Of a stretch of DNA of 37,697 bases, positions 9,913 through 19,318 are shown one piece after another. Within the stretch, counting starts at the first letter, position 1; every line of letters begins with the position of its first letter. The stretch lies in the NCBI GenBank assembly GCA_013044265.1, contig JABEUQ010000226.1:1-37697 (forward strand), read 5' to 3'. Both the position numbers and the translations under genes were made by a program. Origin of the DNA: Acidimicrobiaceae bacterium (lineage in GTDB: Bacteria > Actinomycetota > Acidimicrobiia > Acidimicrobiales > RAAP-2). The notes under the pieces are model-generated. The model worked only from the letters and a program-made list of their open reading frames with translations. It did no database searches and had not been told where the DNA came from.

Positions 9913-10439
9913 AGCTCCTCGTAGGTCCCCACTATCACCGCGCGCGCCACGCTGTGTAAGAACAGATTGAACCCCAAATACGCGGGCGACGCATCCTCGG
10001 GCAAACCAAGACTCTCGACGTCGACTGCGTGCACGACAATGAAGTAGTGGTGCGGACCATGGCCCGAGGGCGGGGCGGCTCCCACGTAACCCCGCGTACC
10101 GGCATCATTACGCAGTTGCAGTGCGCCGTCGGGAAGACCCGCTCCGGACTGATCTCCTGCGCCCGAGGGCAAAGTAGTTGTGACAAGGGGGATATCAGCG
10201 ACCGCCCAGTGCCAAAAACCTGAGGCCGTTGGCGCGTCGGGGTCGTAAACGGTAATCGCGAAACTCTTGGTGATCGAAGGAAAGTCCGACCACGCGAGTT
10301 GCGGTGAAATATCTCCTCCACCCGAGCCCATCATCCCGCTGACTTGAGCCATGGCCAAAGACTGACCATCGGCCACGTCGCTCGACATGAGCGTAAACGT
10401 GGGGATCTGAGGTAGTTCCTCGTAAGGGTTGCGGGTCAT
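9909..10439 (-). CDS. PEBP / YbhB-YbcL (Raf kinase inhibitor-like) protein
   Basis: [40 protein letters not shown] and [24 protein letters not shown]. Start likely [10 protein letters not shown] (track ORF to 10466). Confidence 0.9.
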   Translation of the reverse strand: MTRNPYEELPQIPTFTLMSSDVADGQSLAMAQVSGMMGSGGGDISPQLAWSDFPSITKSFAITVYDPDAPTASGFWHWAVADIPLVTTTLPSGAGDQSGAGLPDGALQLRNDAGTRGYVGAAPPSGHGPHHYFIVVHAVDVESLGLPEDASPAYLGFNLFLHSVARAVIVGTYEEL

Positions 10440-10838
10440 AGGTGGCGCCCTTCTAGTCAGAGCCACTCTCGTCGAGAGTGAGCGAATACGCGCGAGCCTA
10501 ACGGCCCGGCAAGCCCAAAGCTGTCGAAAGGACCGTACGATTTTTTTTTTTAGATACCCAGCGCCATCGGGACGTTTGATTCCGTTGAGAATAACAGGGT
10601 TGTAGTTACTGGGTATCCGGCAGTTGCGGATGGTTTCCGGTCTTCCACGGTTCGAGACATTCGTTGGGATGGAGGTTGAGTAGTCTCAGAGTGACGAGGT
10701 GACAAAGATGAACCCAGTGGAGCAAGCATCAGCGAACTCAAAGAGCAGGGGGCGGACTGGAGCAATGGTGTCGGGTTCACGGGGGCGGTGGGCCTTCTGG
10801 CTATCGCCACGTTCTGGTCATTGGCCAACTTGTGACTC

Positions 10839-10973
10839 ATGGGCTGGTCTTGGTGGACAGCGGTGACAATCCTGGTCCTGTTGCTAGTCATGACAATCCT
10901 TGGTGCCCGAGCACGAACCAATCGAGTGACACGACGCCCTGGGGACATGTCGCCAAGTGATTGTCGCAACTGA
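10839..10973 (+). CDS. Candidate small membrane protein (MGWSWWTAVTILVLLLVMTILGARARTNRVTRRPGDMSPSDCRN)
   Basis: Short ORF with a single hydrophobic helix, below the track length cut-off. No clear family assigned. Confidence 0.3.
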   Translation: MGWSWWTAVTILVLLLVMTILGARARTNRVTRRPGDMSPSDCRN

Positions 10974-11440
10974 TACAGCCCGGGCTGTCACCGAGGAGCG
11001 ACAGCGCTGTGGGTGCTTCAATCGTGGTTGGCCAAGCACTGCGTCTCTCATCACAATAACGACGGGAGGACCGTCGAGGGAACCAGAACGCCGACGACCC
11101 GTTGACCCCGCGTGCCGGTGTCCACGCACTCGAACTGACGCCGCTGGCGACTTCGGCGAGCGCCCGTGCGGCCTGGTGGACCGTGAAGTCGAAGTGCCTT
11201 GGAATGGCTGGACCCAGGTGCGCGGCGAGGTGGCTCTCGCAGGCATCGCATTCGCGCGGGCCGTCGAGCAACTGACGAGCCAGCGTCCTCGTGAAGCGGT
11301 GGCGCGTCCCGTTATCCGGGTAGCAGAAGAAGAGTTGCCAGCGCGCGCACCCTTGCGCCCATTAGTACCGCCGCGCACGACGCGAGAGCGCGGGTGGCGA
11401 GGACACGCGGGAAGACCCTCGCGCGCACCACTGCCGACGG
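10950..11440 (-). pseudogene. Degraded ORF, possibly a transposase-like Cys-pair protein remnant
   Basis: Minus-strand frame reads ..WAQGCARWQLFFCYPDNGTRHRFTRTLARQLLDGPRECDACESHLAAHLGPAIPRHFDFTVHQAARALAEVASGVSS.. then loses coherence; plausible continuation lies in other frames. Confidence 0.3.
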
Positions 11441-11681
11441 ATCGACCTGTTATTGCTGAAACTTACTCGAACTACATACTTATTATTGTCAACGGAATCA
11501 AACGCACTACGCCACCACTGAAAAGAAAATCCACCAGGGTCAACTGATCAGCGCATAAGGAATTAGTCGGAAGCTCCAACCTGATCGGATGGCTCGGTGA
11601 CAATGGTGCACCGTGCGTTCTGATTGAATTTTCAACAGTCTGGAGGGACGAGGTGGTCCTAGTCACTAACCTTGTCGAGAC

Positions 11682-13367
11682 GTGGCCATCCTGATTGATT
11701 TGCAAAATGTCTCCCTCGAGGGTGCCGAACGAACGATATTGAAGGGCCTCTCGCTGACCGTCTCGAGTGGCGACCGCATTGGCGTGGTGGGCATCAACGG
11801 AGCGGGCAAGTCCACTCTGCTGCGCATCATCGCCGGGACGCTGAGCCCAGACGGTGGTCAAATTCGGCGCTCGAAGACTCTTCACGTTGGGTACCTCGAA
11901 CAGATTCCCGAATTACCCGACGGCACCGTGCGCCACGCCCTGGGCAGCGGCTGGGAGATTGACGCGGCCCTTGACCGCCTCGGTATGCTCGACGCCGCCG
12001 ACATCTCAACCACCCATCTCTCGGGTGGACAGCGTAAGCGTGTCGCTTTAGCCCGTCTCTTCTCCCAGGCCCACGACGTAGTCATTCTTGACGAGCCCAC
12101 TAATCACTTGGACCTCAACGCCATCTCGTGGTTAGAAAATCAAATCTCCTCTTTTCGCGGTGCCGTCATCTTGGTGAGTCACGACCGTTTCCTACTCGAT
12201 CAAGTGACCACACGCATGATCGAAATCGACCGCGGCGTCACGTACGTGCACGCCGGCGGGTACTCGAAGCTCCTGGAAGCACAAGCCGAGCGCGAGGCCC
12301 AAGCTCAGAGTACTGAACAGGTCCGACGTAACCTTGCCCGCCATGAACTCGCGTGGCTCCGTCGCGGCGTCAAGGCTCGTTCGACCAAGCCCCAGGCACG
12401 AATCGACGCGGCGAACCGGCTCCTTTCCACGCGACCCGAGGCCGCCGCACGTGACGGGTCGCTCGACTTGAGCATCGAAACACCGCGCCTCGGTAACACG
12501 GTGATCAAAGCTCACCAGGTGTCCTTCGCCTACCCCGGCGCACGTGAGGTTCTCAAGAACGTCAACCTCGAACTCGGTCCCGGCGACCGGGTGGGTATCG
12601 TAGGACCCAACGGAGCGGGCAAGTCGACGTTCGTCAACATCCTCGCCCAGCAAAATGAGCCCACCGCGGGCACTCTCAAACATGGTCCGACCGTCGTCGC
12701 ATCGTATTTCGAGCAAGGAGACGGCGATATCAACTTGGACCTGACGGTGCAAGAACTGGTGGCCGGGCCCCAGGGAATACCCGGCTCACTCGCCGACGTG
12801 GCCCTTATGAAGAAGTTCTGGTTCTCCGGTGCGCTTCAACAAACCCGGGCTCGTGAACTCTCCGGTGGCGAGCGCCGACGCCTCCAACTCCTACTTGCAC
12901 TGGCCAAGCATCCCAACGTGTTGTTCTTGGACGAACCCACGAACGACCTCGATCTCGAGACCATCCGCCTCCTCGAGGACTTCCTCAGCCAATGGCCCGG
13001 CACGCTCGTCGTCGTCAGCCACGACCGAACCTTCCTCAGTCGCACCACGGATCGACTTCTCGAAGTACACCCCGACGGTTCCATCAAGGACATCCCGGGC
13101 GGTATCGACGCCTGGATCGCGCGGGTTGCGGGAGTGTCCCTTACCCCCGAGGGAGTCGAAGACACTCCCTCGGGGGTCTCCAAGGGCCGTCTCCTGCGCG
13201 ACGCGGAAAAAGATATGCAGCGTCTCGAGCGCAAACGCGCGACCCTGGGAGACAAGATCGCCGCCAGTCCTAATTATCTCGAACAGGCGCGTCTCGGAAC
13301 GGAACTCGAGCAAGTCTTAAAGGACCTGGCCGTCGCCGAGGAATACTGGCTAAGCCTGGCTGACTAG
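11682..13367 (+). CDS. ABC-F family ATPase (Uup-like, with C-terminal coiled-coil extension)
   Basis: Two ABC domains: GINGAGKSTLL, LSGGQRKRVALARL, VVILDEPTNHLDL; GPNGAGKSTFV, LSGGERRRLQLLLAL, VLFLDEPTNDLDL. Charged C-terminal extension. Confidence 0.9.
   Translation: MAILIDLQNVSLEGAERTILKGLSLTVSSGDRIGVVGINGAGKSTLLRIIAGTLSPDGGQIRRSKTLHVGYLEQIPELPDGTVRHALGSGWEIDAALDRLGMLDAADISTTHLSGGQRKRVALARLFSQAHDVVILDEPTNHLDLNAISWLENQISSFRGAVILVSHDRFLLDQVTTRMIEIDRGVTYVHAGGYSKLLEAQAEREAQAQSTEQVRRNLARHELAWLRRGVKARSTKPQARIDAANRLLSTRPEAAARDGSLDLSIETPRLGNTVIKAHQVSFAYPGAREVLKNVNLELGPGDRVGIVGPNGAGKSTFVNILAQQNEPTAGTLKHGPTVVASYFEQGDGDINLDLTVQELVAGPQGIPGSLADVALMKKFWFSGALQQTRARELSGGERRRLQLLLALAKHPNVLFLDEPTNDLDLETIRLLEDFLSQWPGTLVVVSHDRTFLSRTTDRLLEVHPDGSIKDIPGGIDAWIARVAGVSLTPEGVEDTPSGVSKGRLLRDAEKDMQRLERKRATLGDKIAASPNYLEQARLGTELEQVLKDLAVAEEYWLSLAD
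13143..13177. repeat. 14-bp perfect inverted repeat (ACCCCCGAGGGAGT-cgaagac-ACTCCCTCGGGGGT) inside the ABC-F CDS
   Basis: Read directly; encodes TPEGVEDTPSGV. Confidence 0.95.
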
Positions 13368-14293
13368 TCCCGATAAGCGGCGAGTCGTTCACGCAACAAC
13401 GAACGGAACCGATCGTTGTCGACCGACACTCCCACCCGTACGTGATTCCGAGCGTGCTCGCGTCGCCGATCAATGAAGGTGGCACCACGCGAGTGCACGC
13501 CCTCCACTTCGACGGCCAGACGCACGCCCTGCTTTTCAATGGCGCGGGGATCGAGCAGCTCGTACACCGCCATCGCGTCGTGCATGATGACGTCACGATT
13601 GCCGTACCAGCGATCATGGAACTGGGCGTAGGGCTCGAGCATCGCCGCCGTGCGTCGACCGACCTCGGTGCCTAGTCCATTGAAGTAGGCCAAGTCGTCG
13701 TCATTCAAGAACGCCTGGTGCGTGAGATCAAGGGGCATGAGCGTGATGCGCCAAGCTGCATCGAAAACCACACGCGCTGCCTCGGGGTCAGCCCAGATGT
13801 TGAACTCCGCGGCCGGAGTGACGTTTCCCTGGAAGGACGCGCCGCCCATGATGACCAGGTGCTCCACTCGTTTGTCAATGCCGGGGTGACGCTGCAACAG
13901 AACTGCGAGATTAGTGAGGGGACCAATCGCCACGATGCTGAGTGGACCCTCCTCGATCAGTTCAGCCATGAGTTCAACGCCGTCGCGCGGGTCCAGGGCC
14001 ACCGCGGGTTCGTCCCACTGGAGGTCGCCCAGTCCGTCGTGTCCGTGCACCACACTGTCCTCTCCAAGCGGTTCACTTAGGGGCTGCGCACAACCAGCGG
14101 CGACGGGGACGTCATAACGCCCCGCCAGCGCCACGATGCGACGGGCGTTGAGCGCAGTTTTCTCGAGGGGCACGTTGCCATTCACTGTCACCACGCCCAC
14201 CACGTCGATTTCGGGACTCACTAGAGCGAGCAGAATCGCGACGGCGTCATCCACGCCCGGGTCGGTATCAATTAAGACGCGAGTGCGAGCCAT
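13364..14293 (-). CDS. Nucleoside hydrolase (IUNH family)
   Basis: RVLIDTDPGVDDAVAILLAL, ivaIGPLTNLAVLL, vIMGGASFQGNVTPAAEFNIWADPEAARVVF. Confidence 0.92.
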   Translation of the reverse strand: MARTRVLIDTDPGVDDAVAILLALVSPEIDVVGVVTVNGNVPLEKTALNARRIVALAGRYDVPVAAGCAQPLSEPLGEDSVVHGHDGLGDLQWDEPAVALDPRDGVELMAELIEEGPLSIVAIGPLTNLAVLLQRHPGIDKRVEHLVIMGGASFQGNVTPAAEFNIWADPEAARVVFDAAWRITLMPLDLTHQAFLNDDDLAYFNGLGTEVGRRTAAMLEPYAQFHDRWYGNRDVIMHDAMAVYELLDPRAIEKQGVRLAVEVEGVHSRGATFIDRRREHARNHVRVGVSVDNDRFRSLLRERLAAYRD

Positions 14294-15126
14294 TGCTGTA
14301 CCTCTTCCGTGGTTGGTAGTGACCCTTGGGCGCCGATGGCCCGGGTGGCCAACGACCCGGCCGTCACCGCGAAACGCAGGACTTCCAGGGGCGTATCGTG
14401 CTGCAGATACCGCGAAGCGTAGGCGGCGCAGAACACGTCGCCCGCTCCCACCGTGTCAATGACGTCCACGACCGGCGGCTTCGCCTCAGCCACGATCTCG
14501 CCGAAGGAGTAGTGCGCCGCACCGCGCGAGCCCATGGTCACCACGCAGTGCGCCAACTCACGCATATCGAGGCTCCGGGCCTCCAGTTCATTCGCAATGA
14601 CCACGGCGCAACGTCGCAACGTCGACGCAGAGACCGGTCGAGCGGGAGCGACGTTCAAGATGAGCGACGAGGTGCGACGCGCTAATTCCTCCACGGTGTC
14701 GGCCGAGACCTCCATTTGCGCCAGCACCACGTCGAAGGGGTCGAGATCCACCTGGGCCAGATCCAAATCCGTGTTGGCGCCGGGCGCGACCACAATCTCA
14801 TTCTCGCCTGCCGCATCGACGGTGATGAATGCCGTACCCGTTGGTCGCTCGCTACGTTGCACCAGGGAAGTGTCAGCACCATGTCGCGCCAGTGTCGCCA
14901 GGAGCCACTCGCCCATCTCGTCGCGTCCCACGCACGAGACCATGGCGGTGGCAACTCCCAACCGAGCGAGCGCGGCCGCCTGATTCGCTCCCTTGCCACC
15001 AGGCAACCGCTCAACATCGCTGCCTAGGACCGTCTCGCCCGGGATAGGCAACACGTCGCAGCGAACTACCAAATCCGTGTTCATACTGCCCACCACCGCG
15101 GCCCGCAGTCGGGCCGAGTCGCTCAT
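14272..15126 (-). CDS. PfkB-family sugar kinase, ribokinase-like
   Basis: GSMNTDLVVRCDVLPIPGETV...LPGGKGANQAAALARLG and C-terminal DTVGAGDVFCAAYA. Confidence 0.9.
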   Translation of the reverse strand: MSDSARLRAAVVGSMNTDLVVRCDVLPIPGETVLGSDVERLPGGKGANQAAALARLGVATAMVSCVGRDEMGEWLLATLARHGADTSLVQRSERPTGTAFITVDAAGENEIVVAPGANTDLDLAQVDLDPFDVVLAQMEVSADTVEELARRTSSLILNVAPARPVSASTLRRCAVVIANELEARSLDMRELAHCVVTMGSRGAAHYSFGEIVAEAKPPVVDVIDTVGAGDVFCAAYASRYLQHDTPLEVLRFAVTAGSLATRAIGAQGSLPTTEEVQQWLALAS

Positions 15127-16142
15127 GACGCTGGCAGGAACTTATTCGTGTAGTACGACGAAGGTGCCGGCACTTTCGAGATCAATCCAATGGACTTCAG
15201 CGCGTTCGACAGCGTGGTCCACTGCGCATTCGTCTCGACGAAGTACTTACCCGCAGTGTTCTTCAAGAAAGGAATCGTCAACTGCCAGCCCGAGATGTTG
15301 TACGCGTTGGTGTATCCACTCGCCGGGTAGGTCGTATCGAACAGTGCGGCCGCCTTCGTCGGGTTGGCGACCGCCCAGGCGGTCGCCTTAGCGATCGCAG
15401 ACATGAAGCCCTTCAAGTTCGATCCACTCGACGCCGCATAACTCTTAGTGGTGGCGTAGTCCCAAATTGGGATGTTTGGTGCCCCCACGGCCGTACCGAG
15501 CAACTGACTAAGTTGGCCCTTGACCTTGGCCCCTTGGAAGCCAGGAATTTCGTAGTTGGTGGTCGAAGTGGAGAAGTTGACCTTGCCCGCCAACAACCAC
15601 GTGGTGTCGATCGCATTGGGCTCGACCTTGATGTTCACCTGTGACGTGGTGAGTCCCGCACGCTTCAAAACGAAGGGCAGCATGGCCTCGGTCCAGGTGT
15701 CGCCGTAAGAGAAGATGCTCTTACCCTTGAGCTCACTCTTCAGGTTCGCCGCCGTGAGCTTGACGCCGGGCTTCGCGAAGATTGCCCAGTTGTTACTCAT
15801 CGAATAGTTACCGATGGAGACAATCGGCACCTTCTTTTCGACAGCCACGCCCATGTCCGTGGTCGTTACGAATCCCACTTGCGCCGAACCGGTGGCGAGC
15901 ATGAGCGCCGTGGAGGATGTGTTGGAGGGGAAAACGACTTTGACGTTAAGTCCGGCCGCACTGAAGAAACCTTCCTTCTGCGCCACGACGACAGGGATCA
16001 ACTCGAAGTCGGGTCCCGGAAAGTCGTAGGCAAAGGTGACGGACTTGAGCGATGTCGCCCCCGACGCACCGCTCGAGAGCGTTACCCCCAAGGTCACCAG
16101 TGTGGCGGATAGGGCCAAGGCCCCGGCTAGACGCAACTTCAT
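15123..16142 (-). CDS. ABC transporter substrate-binding protein, NMT1/THI5-like
   Basis: Signal peptide; VTFAYDFPGPDFELIPVVVAQKEGFFSAAGLNVKVVFPSNTSSTALMLATGSAQVGFVTTTD. AAGGGG Shine-Dalgarno supports MKLRLAG start at 16142 (track ORF to 16160). Confidence 0.85.
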   Translation of the reverse strand: MKLRLAGALALSATLVTLGVTLSSGASGATSLKSVTFAYDFPGPDFELIPVVVAQKEGFFSAAGLNVKVVFPSNTSSTALMLATGSAQVGFVTTTDMGVAVEKKVPIVSIGNYSMSNNWAIFAKPGVKLTAANLKSELKGKSIFSYGDTWTEAMLPFVLKRAGLTTSQVNIKVEPNAIDTTWLLAGKVNFSTSTTNYEIPGFQGAKVKGQLSQLLGTAVGAPNIPIWDYATTKSYAASSGSNLKGFMSAIAKATAWAVANPTKAAALFDTTYPASGYTNAYNISGWQLTIPFLKNTAGKYFVETNAQWTTLSNALKSIGLISKVPAPSSYYTNKFLPAS

Positions 16143-16178
16143 ATGTATTCCCCTTTGCACTTCACCGTTGTCAAGAGG

Positions 16179-17009
16179 TTACTGGTCACCCTCAGGTGTC
16201 GCAATGTCGCGGCGACGCCAGCGTCGAACCGTGGTACGACGTAACCATGGAGTGGACACCACCTCAAGACCGACCACGGTCAAGAACCACGCCACACCGA
16301 TTATCGCCATCAGCAGAGTGATGCCATAGACGGCGGGAGAATTGAGGTTCGATTCGGCGTGTTGGACGTAGAGAGCCAGCGACGACCCAGTGTTCCCCAC
16401 CTGCTCCGGAGAAGCTAACTCTCCAATGAACGCCCCGGTGATTGCGTATGTCGCACCGATCTTGAGTCCGCTGAACAGTGGTGAGACCGTTGCGGGGACC
16501 TCGATTTGAATAAACGTGCGCCATCGCGAGGCGCCGTAGACCTTGGCCAGGTTGAGCAGGTCATGATCCACGTGGCCGAGTCCATCGATGACGCTGACCG
16601 TCACCGGGAAGAACACGATCCACACCACGATGGCGATGATGGGCTTCACCGAGCCGAAACCGAGAATTGCGGCGAGCGGAAAAGCAATGACAATGACCGG
16701 TACGGCTTGCGAGAGCACCAGCGAGGGGTAGAGCAATTTCTGGACGAAGGGGATCTTGGACATGACGACTCCGAAGAAGATCCCGATCAGGGCCCCCAAG
16801 AAAAACCCGAAGACCGTCTCTTTGATGATCTGCACCACCAACGGCGACAGAAGCGACCAATTATCGCTCACCGCCCGGATTGCGTCGAGGGGTCGCGGTG
16901 CAATATATCCCTGCACGTTAAAAATGACGACGACCGCCTGCCAGAGCAAGAGCAAAATGGCGAAGGACGCCACTGGCAAGATCACCTTGGCGAACGTCTT
17001 TCGATTCAT
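16179..17009 (-). CDS. ABC transporter permease (SsuC/TauC/ThiX type)
   Basis: BPD_transp_1-like fold with loop motif VYGASRWRTFIQIEVPATVSPLFSGLKIGATYAITGAFIGEL. Confidence 0.9.
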   Translation of the reverse strand: MNRKTFAKVILPVASFAILLLLWQAVVVIFNVQGYIAPRPLDAIRAVSDNWSLLSPLVVQIIKETVFGFFLGALIGIFFGVVMSKIPFVQKLLYPSLVLSQAVPVIVIAFPLAAILGFGSVKPIIAIVVWIVFFPVTVSVIDGLGHVDHDLLNLAKVYGASRWRTFIQIEVPATVSPLFSGLKIGATYAITGAFIGELASPEQVGNTGSSLALYVQHAESNLNSPAVYGITLLMAIIGVAWFLTVVGLEVVSTPWLRRTTVRRWRRRDIATPEGDQ

Positions 17010-17764
17010 CGCTCACCCCCGTGCAGCAGGTGCATGATCTGACTCTTCAGTGCAACGAAGGTCGGGTCGGTCAAGACGTCCAGACCACGTGGACGCGCGA
17101 GCGGGTTTTCCAAGTCCGCCACGATGCGCCCAGGACGTGGTGACATCACCAAGATTCGATCGGACAAGAAGATCGACTCGTCGACATCGTGTGTGATGAA
17201 TAACACGGTCCGCCCCGACTCACGCCAAACGTCGAGTAACCACCGCTGCATGTCGAGTCGTGTTTGCGCGTCAAGAGCCCCGAAGGGTTCATCGAGTAAC
17301 AAGAGTTGCTGATGAGTCACCAAGGTACGCATGAAAGCCACGCGCTGACGCATTCCGCCTGATAGAGCCTTGGGGTAATGATCCAAGAACTCTCCTAGCC
17401 CGTACCTCTGGGCGATTCCTCGGGCTTCGGCGCGGTCAGCCTTAGTGACCTTGCGAGTCAGTCGCGCAGCCATGGTGATGTTGTCCTCGACGCTGCGCCA
17501 AGGCACCAGCAGATCCTTTTGCAGCATGTACCCGACGTGACCCGTGGCGCCGATTACGTTACGTCCCTGCAGGAGGACCTCGCCCGCGTCAGGCGCGAGT
17601 AAACCAGCGATGACGTTGAAGAGGGTCGACTTGCCACACCCCGATGGGCCAACAATGGACACGAATGACCCGTCGTTAATTTGTAGGTCAGTCGGCGCCA
17701 AGGCCACCTTGTCAGCGAAGGTCTTCGTGACGGCCGAGAGAGCGAGGAGGGCCGGCGAAGTCAT
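17006..17764 (-). CDS. ABC transporter ATP-binding protein (SsuB/TauB/ThiZ type)
   Basis: GPSGCGKSTLFNVIAGLL, LSGGMRQRVAFMRTL, LLLLDEPFGALDAQTR, FITHDVDES. Start likely MTSPALLAL (track ORF to 17818). Confidence 0.92.
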   Translation of the reverse strand: MTSPALLALSAVTKTFADKVALAPTDLQINDGSFVSIVGPSGCGKSTLFNVIAGLLAPDAGEVLLQGRNVIGATGHVGYMLQKDLLVPWRSVEDNITMAARLTRKVTKADRAEARGIAQRYGLGEFLDHYPKALSGGMRQRVAFMRTLVTHQQLLLLDEPFGALDAQTRLDMQRWLLDVWRESGRTVLFITHDVDESIFLSDRILVMSPRPGRIVADLENPLARPRGLDVLTDPTFVALKSQIMHLLHGGER

Positions 17765-17912
17765 CCCCTCAATGTAGCCCTGGGCTCTGAGTCGGCCGAA
17801 TCGACTCAATGACAACACGCACTGGCTTCTTAGCCGTCATTTAGCCCTGGCTTGAGCCAGTCTTCTATTGAACTGAAATGATGACAATATGATGACGGAA
17901 AGGATCTGTTCT

Positions 17913-18650
17913 ATGAACGCTCTGCGTCGAGGTGTGCGAAGTGCTTTCAGAAACGCCATGCGTTCGGTCGGTGCCGTAGTCATTTTGGCGGTGGCAATCG
18001 CCCAAGCCCTCTCAAAGATCATTACGCGTAATGAGGTGAGCACTCAGAGCAACACGGTTCGAGACTCCACTGGCAACACCATCACGGTTGGACCGACGGG
18101 GTTTGGTAGTGGCGTCGGTAGCGGTGGTGCTCCCCCCACCAACGCTCAGAACACCGACCACTTCAAGATTCCCCACGTGGCTTCAGTGCACGCACTAATG
18201 GCCACTCGACTCTCGAACGCCCTGACCAACCCGTCCTCCCCAATCGCCGCCGGTACCTTCGGAGGCATCATCATCTCGAGTCCCATCACCACAGCCCTCG
18301 TCAGCGCATCAGGCGGCTCCTCCCCTGGCGGCTTTGTTCGACGCGGCGGCGGTTTTGGTGGTGGGGGCTCGAGTTTCACTCCACCCACTGAAGCCTCAGG
18401 GAGTGGGTGTCTCGAGTTTCCTGGCCAACGCGGTGTCAGCAGTGCTTTTAGGAATCTCCACATCTCCGTAGGCTGATCCGCCGTGGTGTTCGCTCTCATC
18501 GCGGACATAATCGTCCCTACCCTGGACTCCTCCGTGGCTTCGACGACCGTCCGTCCCGGCGAAGTGTTGAGGAACGAATAGTGCCCAGTATTGACCACCT
18601 CAACAAGACACTCCAGAGCGATAGCAGTGATGTTCACGCCGCACGCGATG
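17913..18650 (+). pseudogene. Degenerate FtsX/MacB-type ABC permease
   Basis: MNALRRGVRSAFRNAMRSVGAVVILAVAIAQALSKIITRNEVSTQSNTVRDSTGNTITVGPTGFG resembles the permease N-terminus; later sequence has a Gly-rich region and stops within otherwise coding-like sequence. Confidence 0.65.
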
Positions 18651-18692
18651 TAGGTTTTTCACGCCACCGAGAGTGAAATAGTCACAAACATC

Positions 18693-19285
18693 GGGGCCAG
18701 TAGACCGGGCAGGTCCGCCCTCATCTCAGTACGTGGTTTGCTTGATGCGTCCGACGCCACCAGCATCGACATGAATGACGCATGGTTCGCCGACCTCATT
18801 TCATCGGGTCGCACTTAGTACCGTTCACGCCAGGTCGACTTCAACTTCTACACCTTCAATCTCATCCCCCAACCTGACAGCCAAGGAAAACGTGAGGTTC
18901 GCGCTGGAGTTCGCCGAGCGGCTTAATGATTGTCGCGATGCCCTTGGCGGAGAAATGCCCTCCTGGCAGGACTCGGGGCGTTAAAACTCAGCCTCGCGCC
19001 AGCAAGTTCTCGGGTGGCGAACAGTAACGCCTGGCCATCGCCCGAGTTGTCTGCGCGCAACCCCACTTAATCTTGGCCGATGAACTCCCGGGTTCCTGGG
19101 CCAAAATCACCGGCCAGATGATTGTCCAGTTTTTACGCGTGGCAGCCAGCACCCCACCAACGACAGTCCTGGTATTCACTCACGACGAACGAGTGGCTGG
19201 ACTAGCCGACCATCGCCTGGAAATCGAGGACGGAATCATCACCGAGATTGCCCAGACCCCTGGGTTTCTCGCCTTCCGAGGCTGA
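18693..19285 (+). pseudogene. Degenerate MacB/LolD-type ABC ATPase
   Basis: GASRPGRSALISVRGLLDASDATSID (decayed Walker A), internal TAG, frameshift at CCCCC in (FNLIP/NLTAKENVRFALEFAERL), FSGGEQ*RLAIARVVCAQPHLILADELPGSWA, VLVFTHDERVAGLADHRLEIEDG. Confidence 0.8.
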
Positions 19286-19318
19286 TGCTCGGAGGGGTGC
19301 AGTAGCCTCGGAAGCCGT

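Noticed and set aside
3041-19027. Stop-codon reassignment (TAA = Gln), suggested by two TAA codons at apparent Gln positions
   Set aside because: TAA serves as an ordinary terminator for intact genes here (e.g. 8578-8580, 21908-21910), and the second case lies in an ATPase with other lesions; nonsense mutation is simpler.
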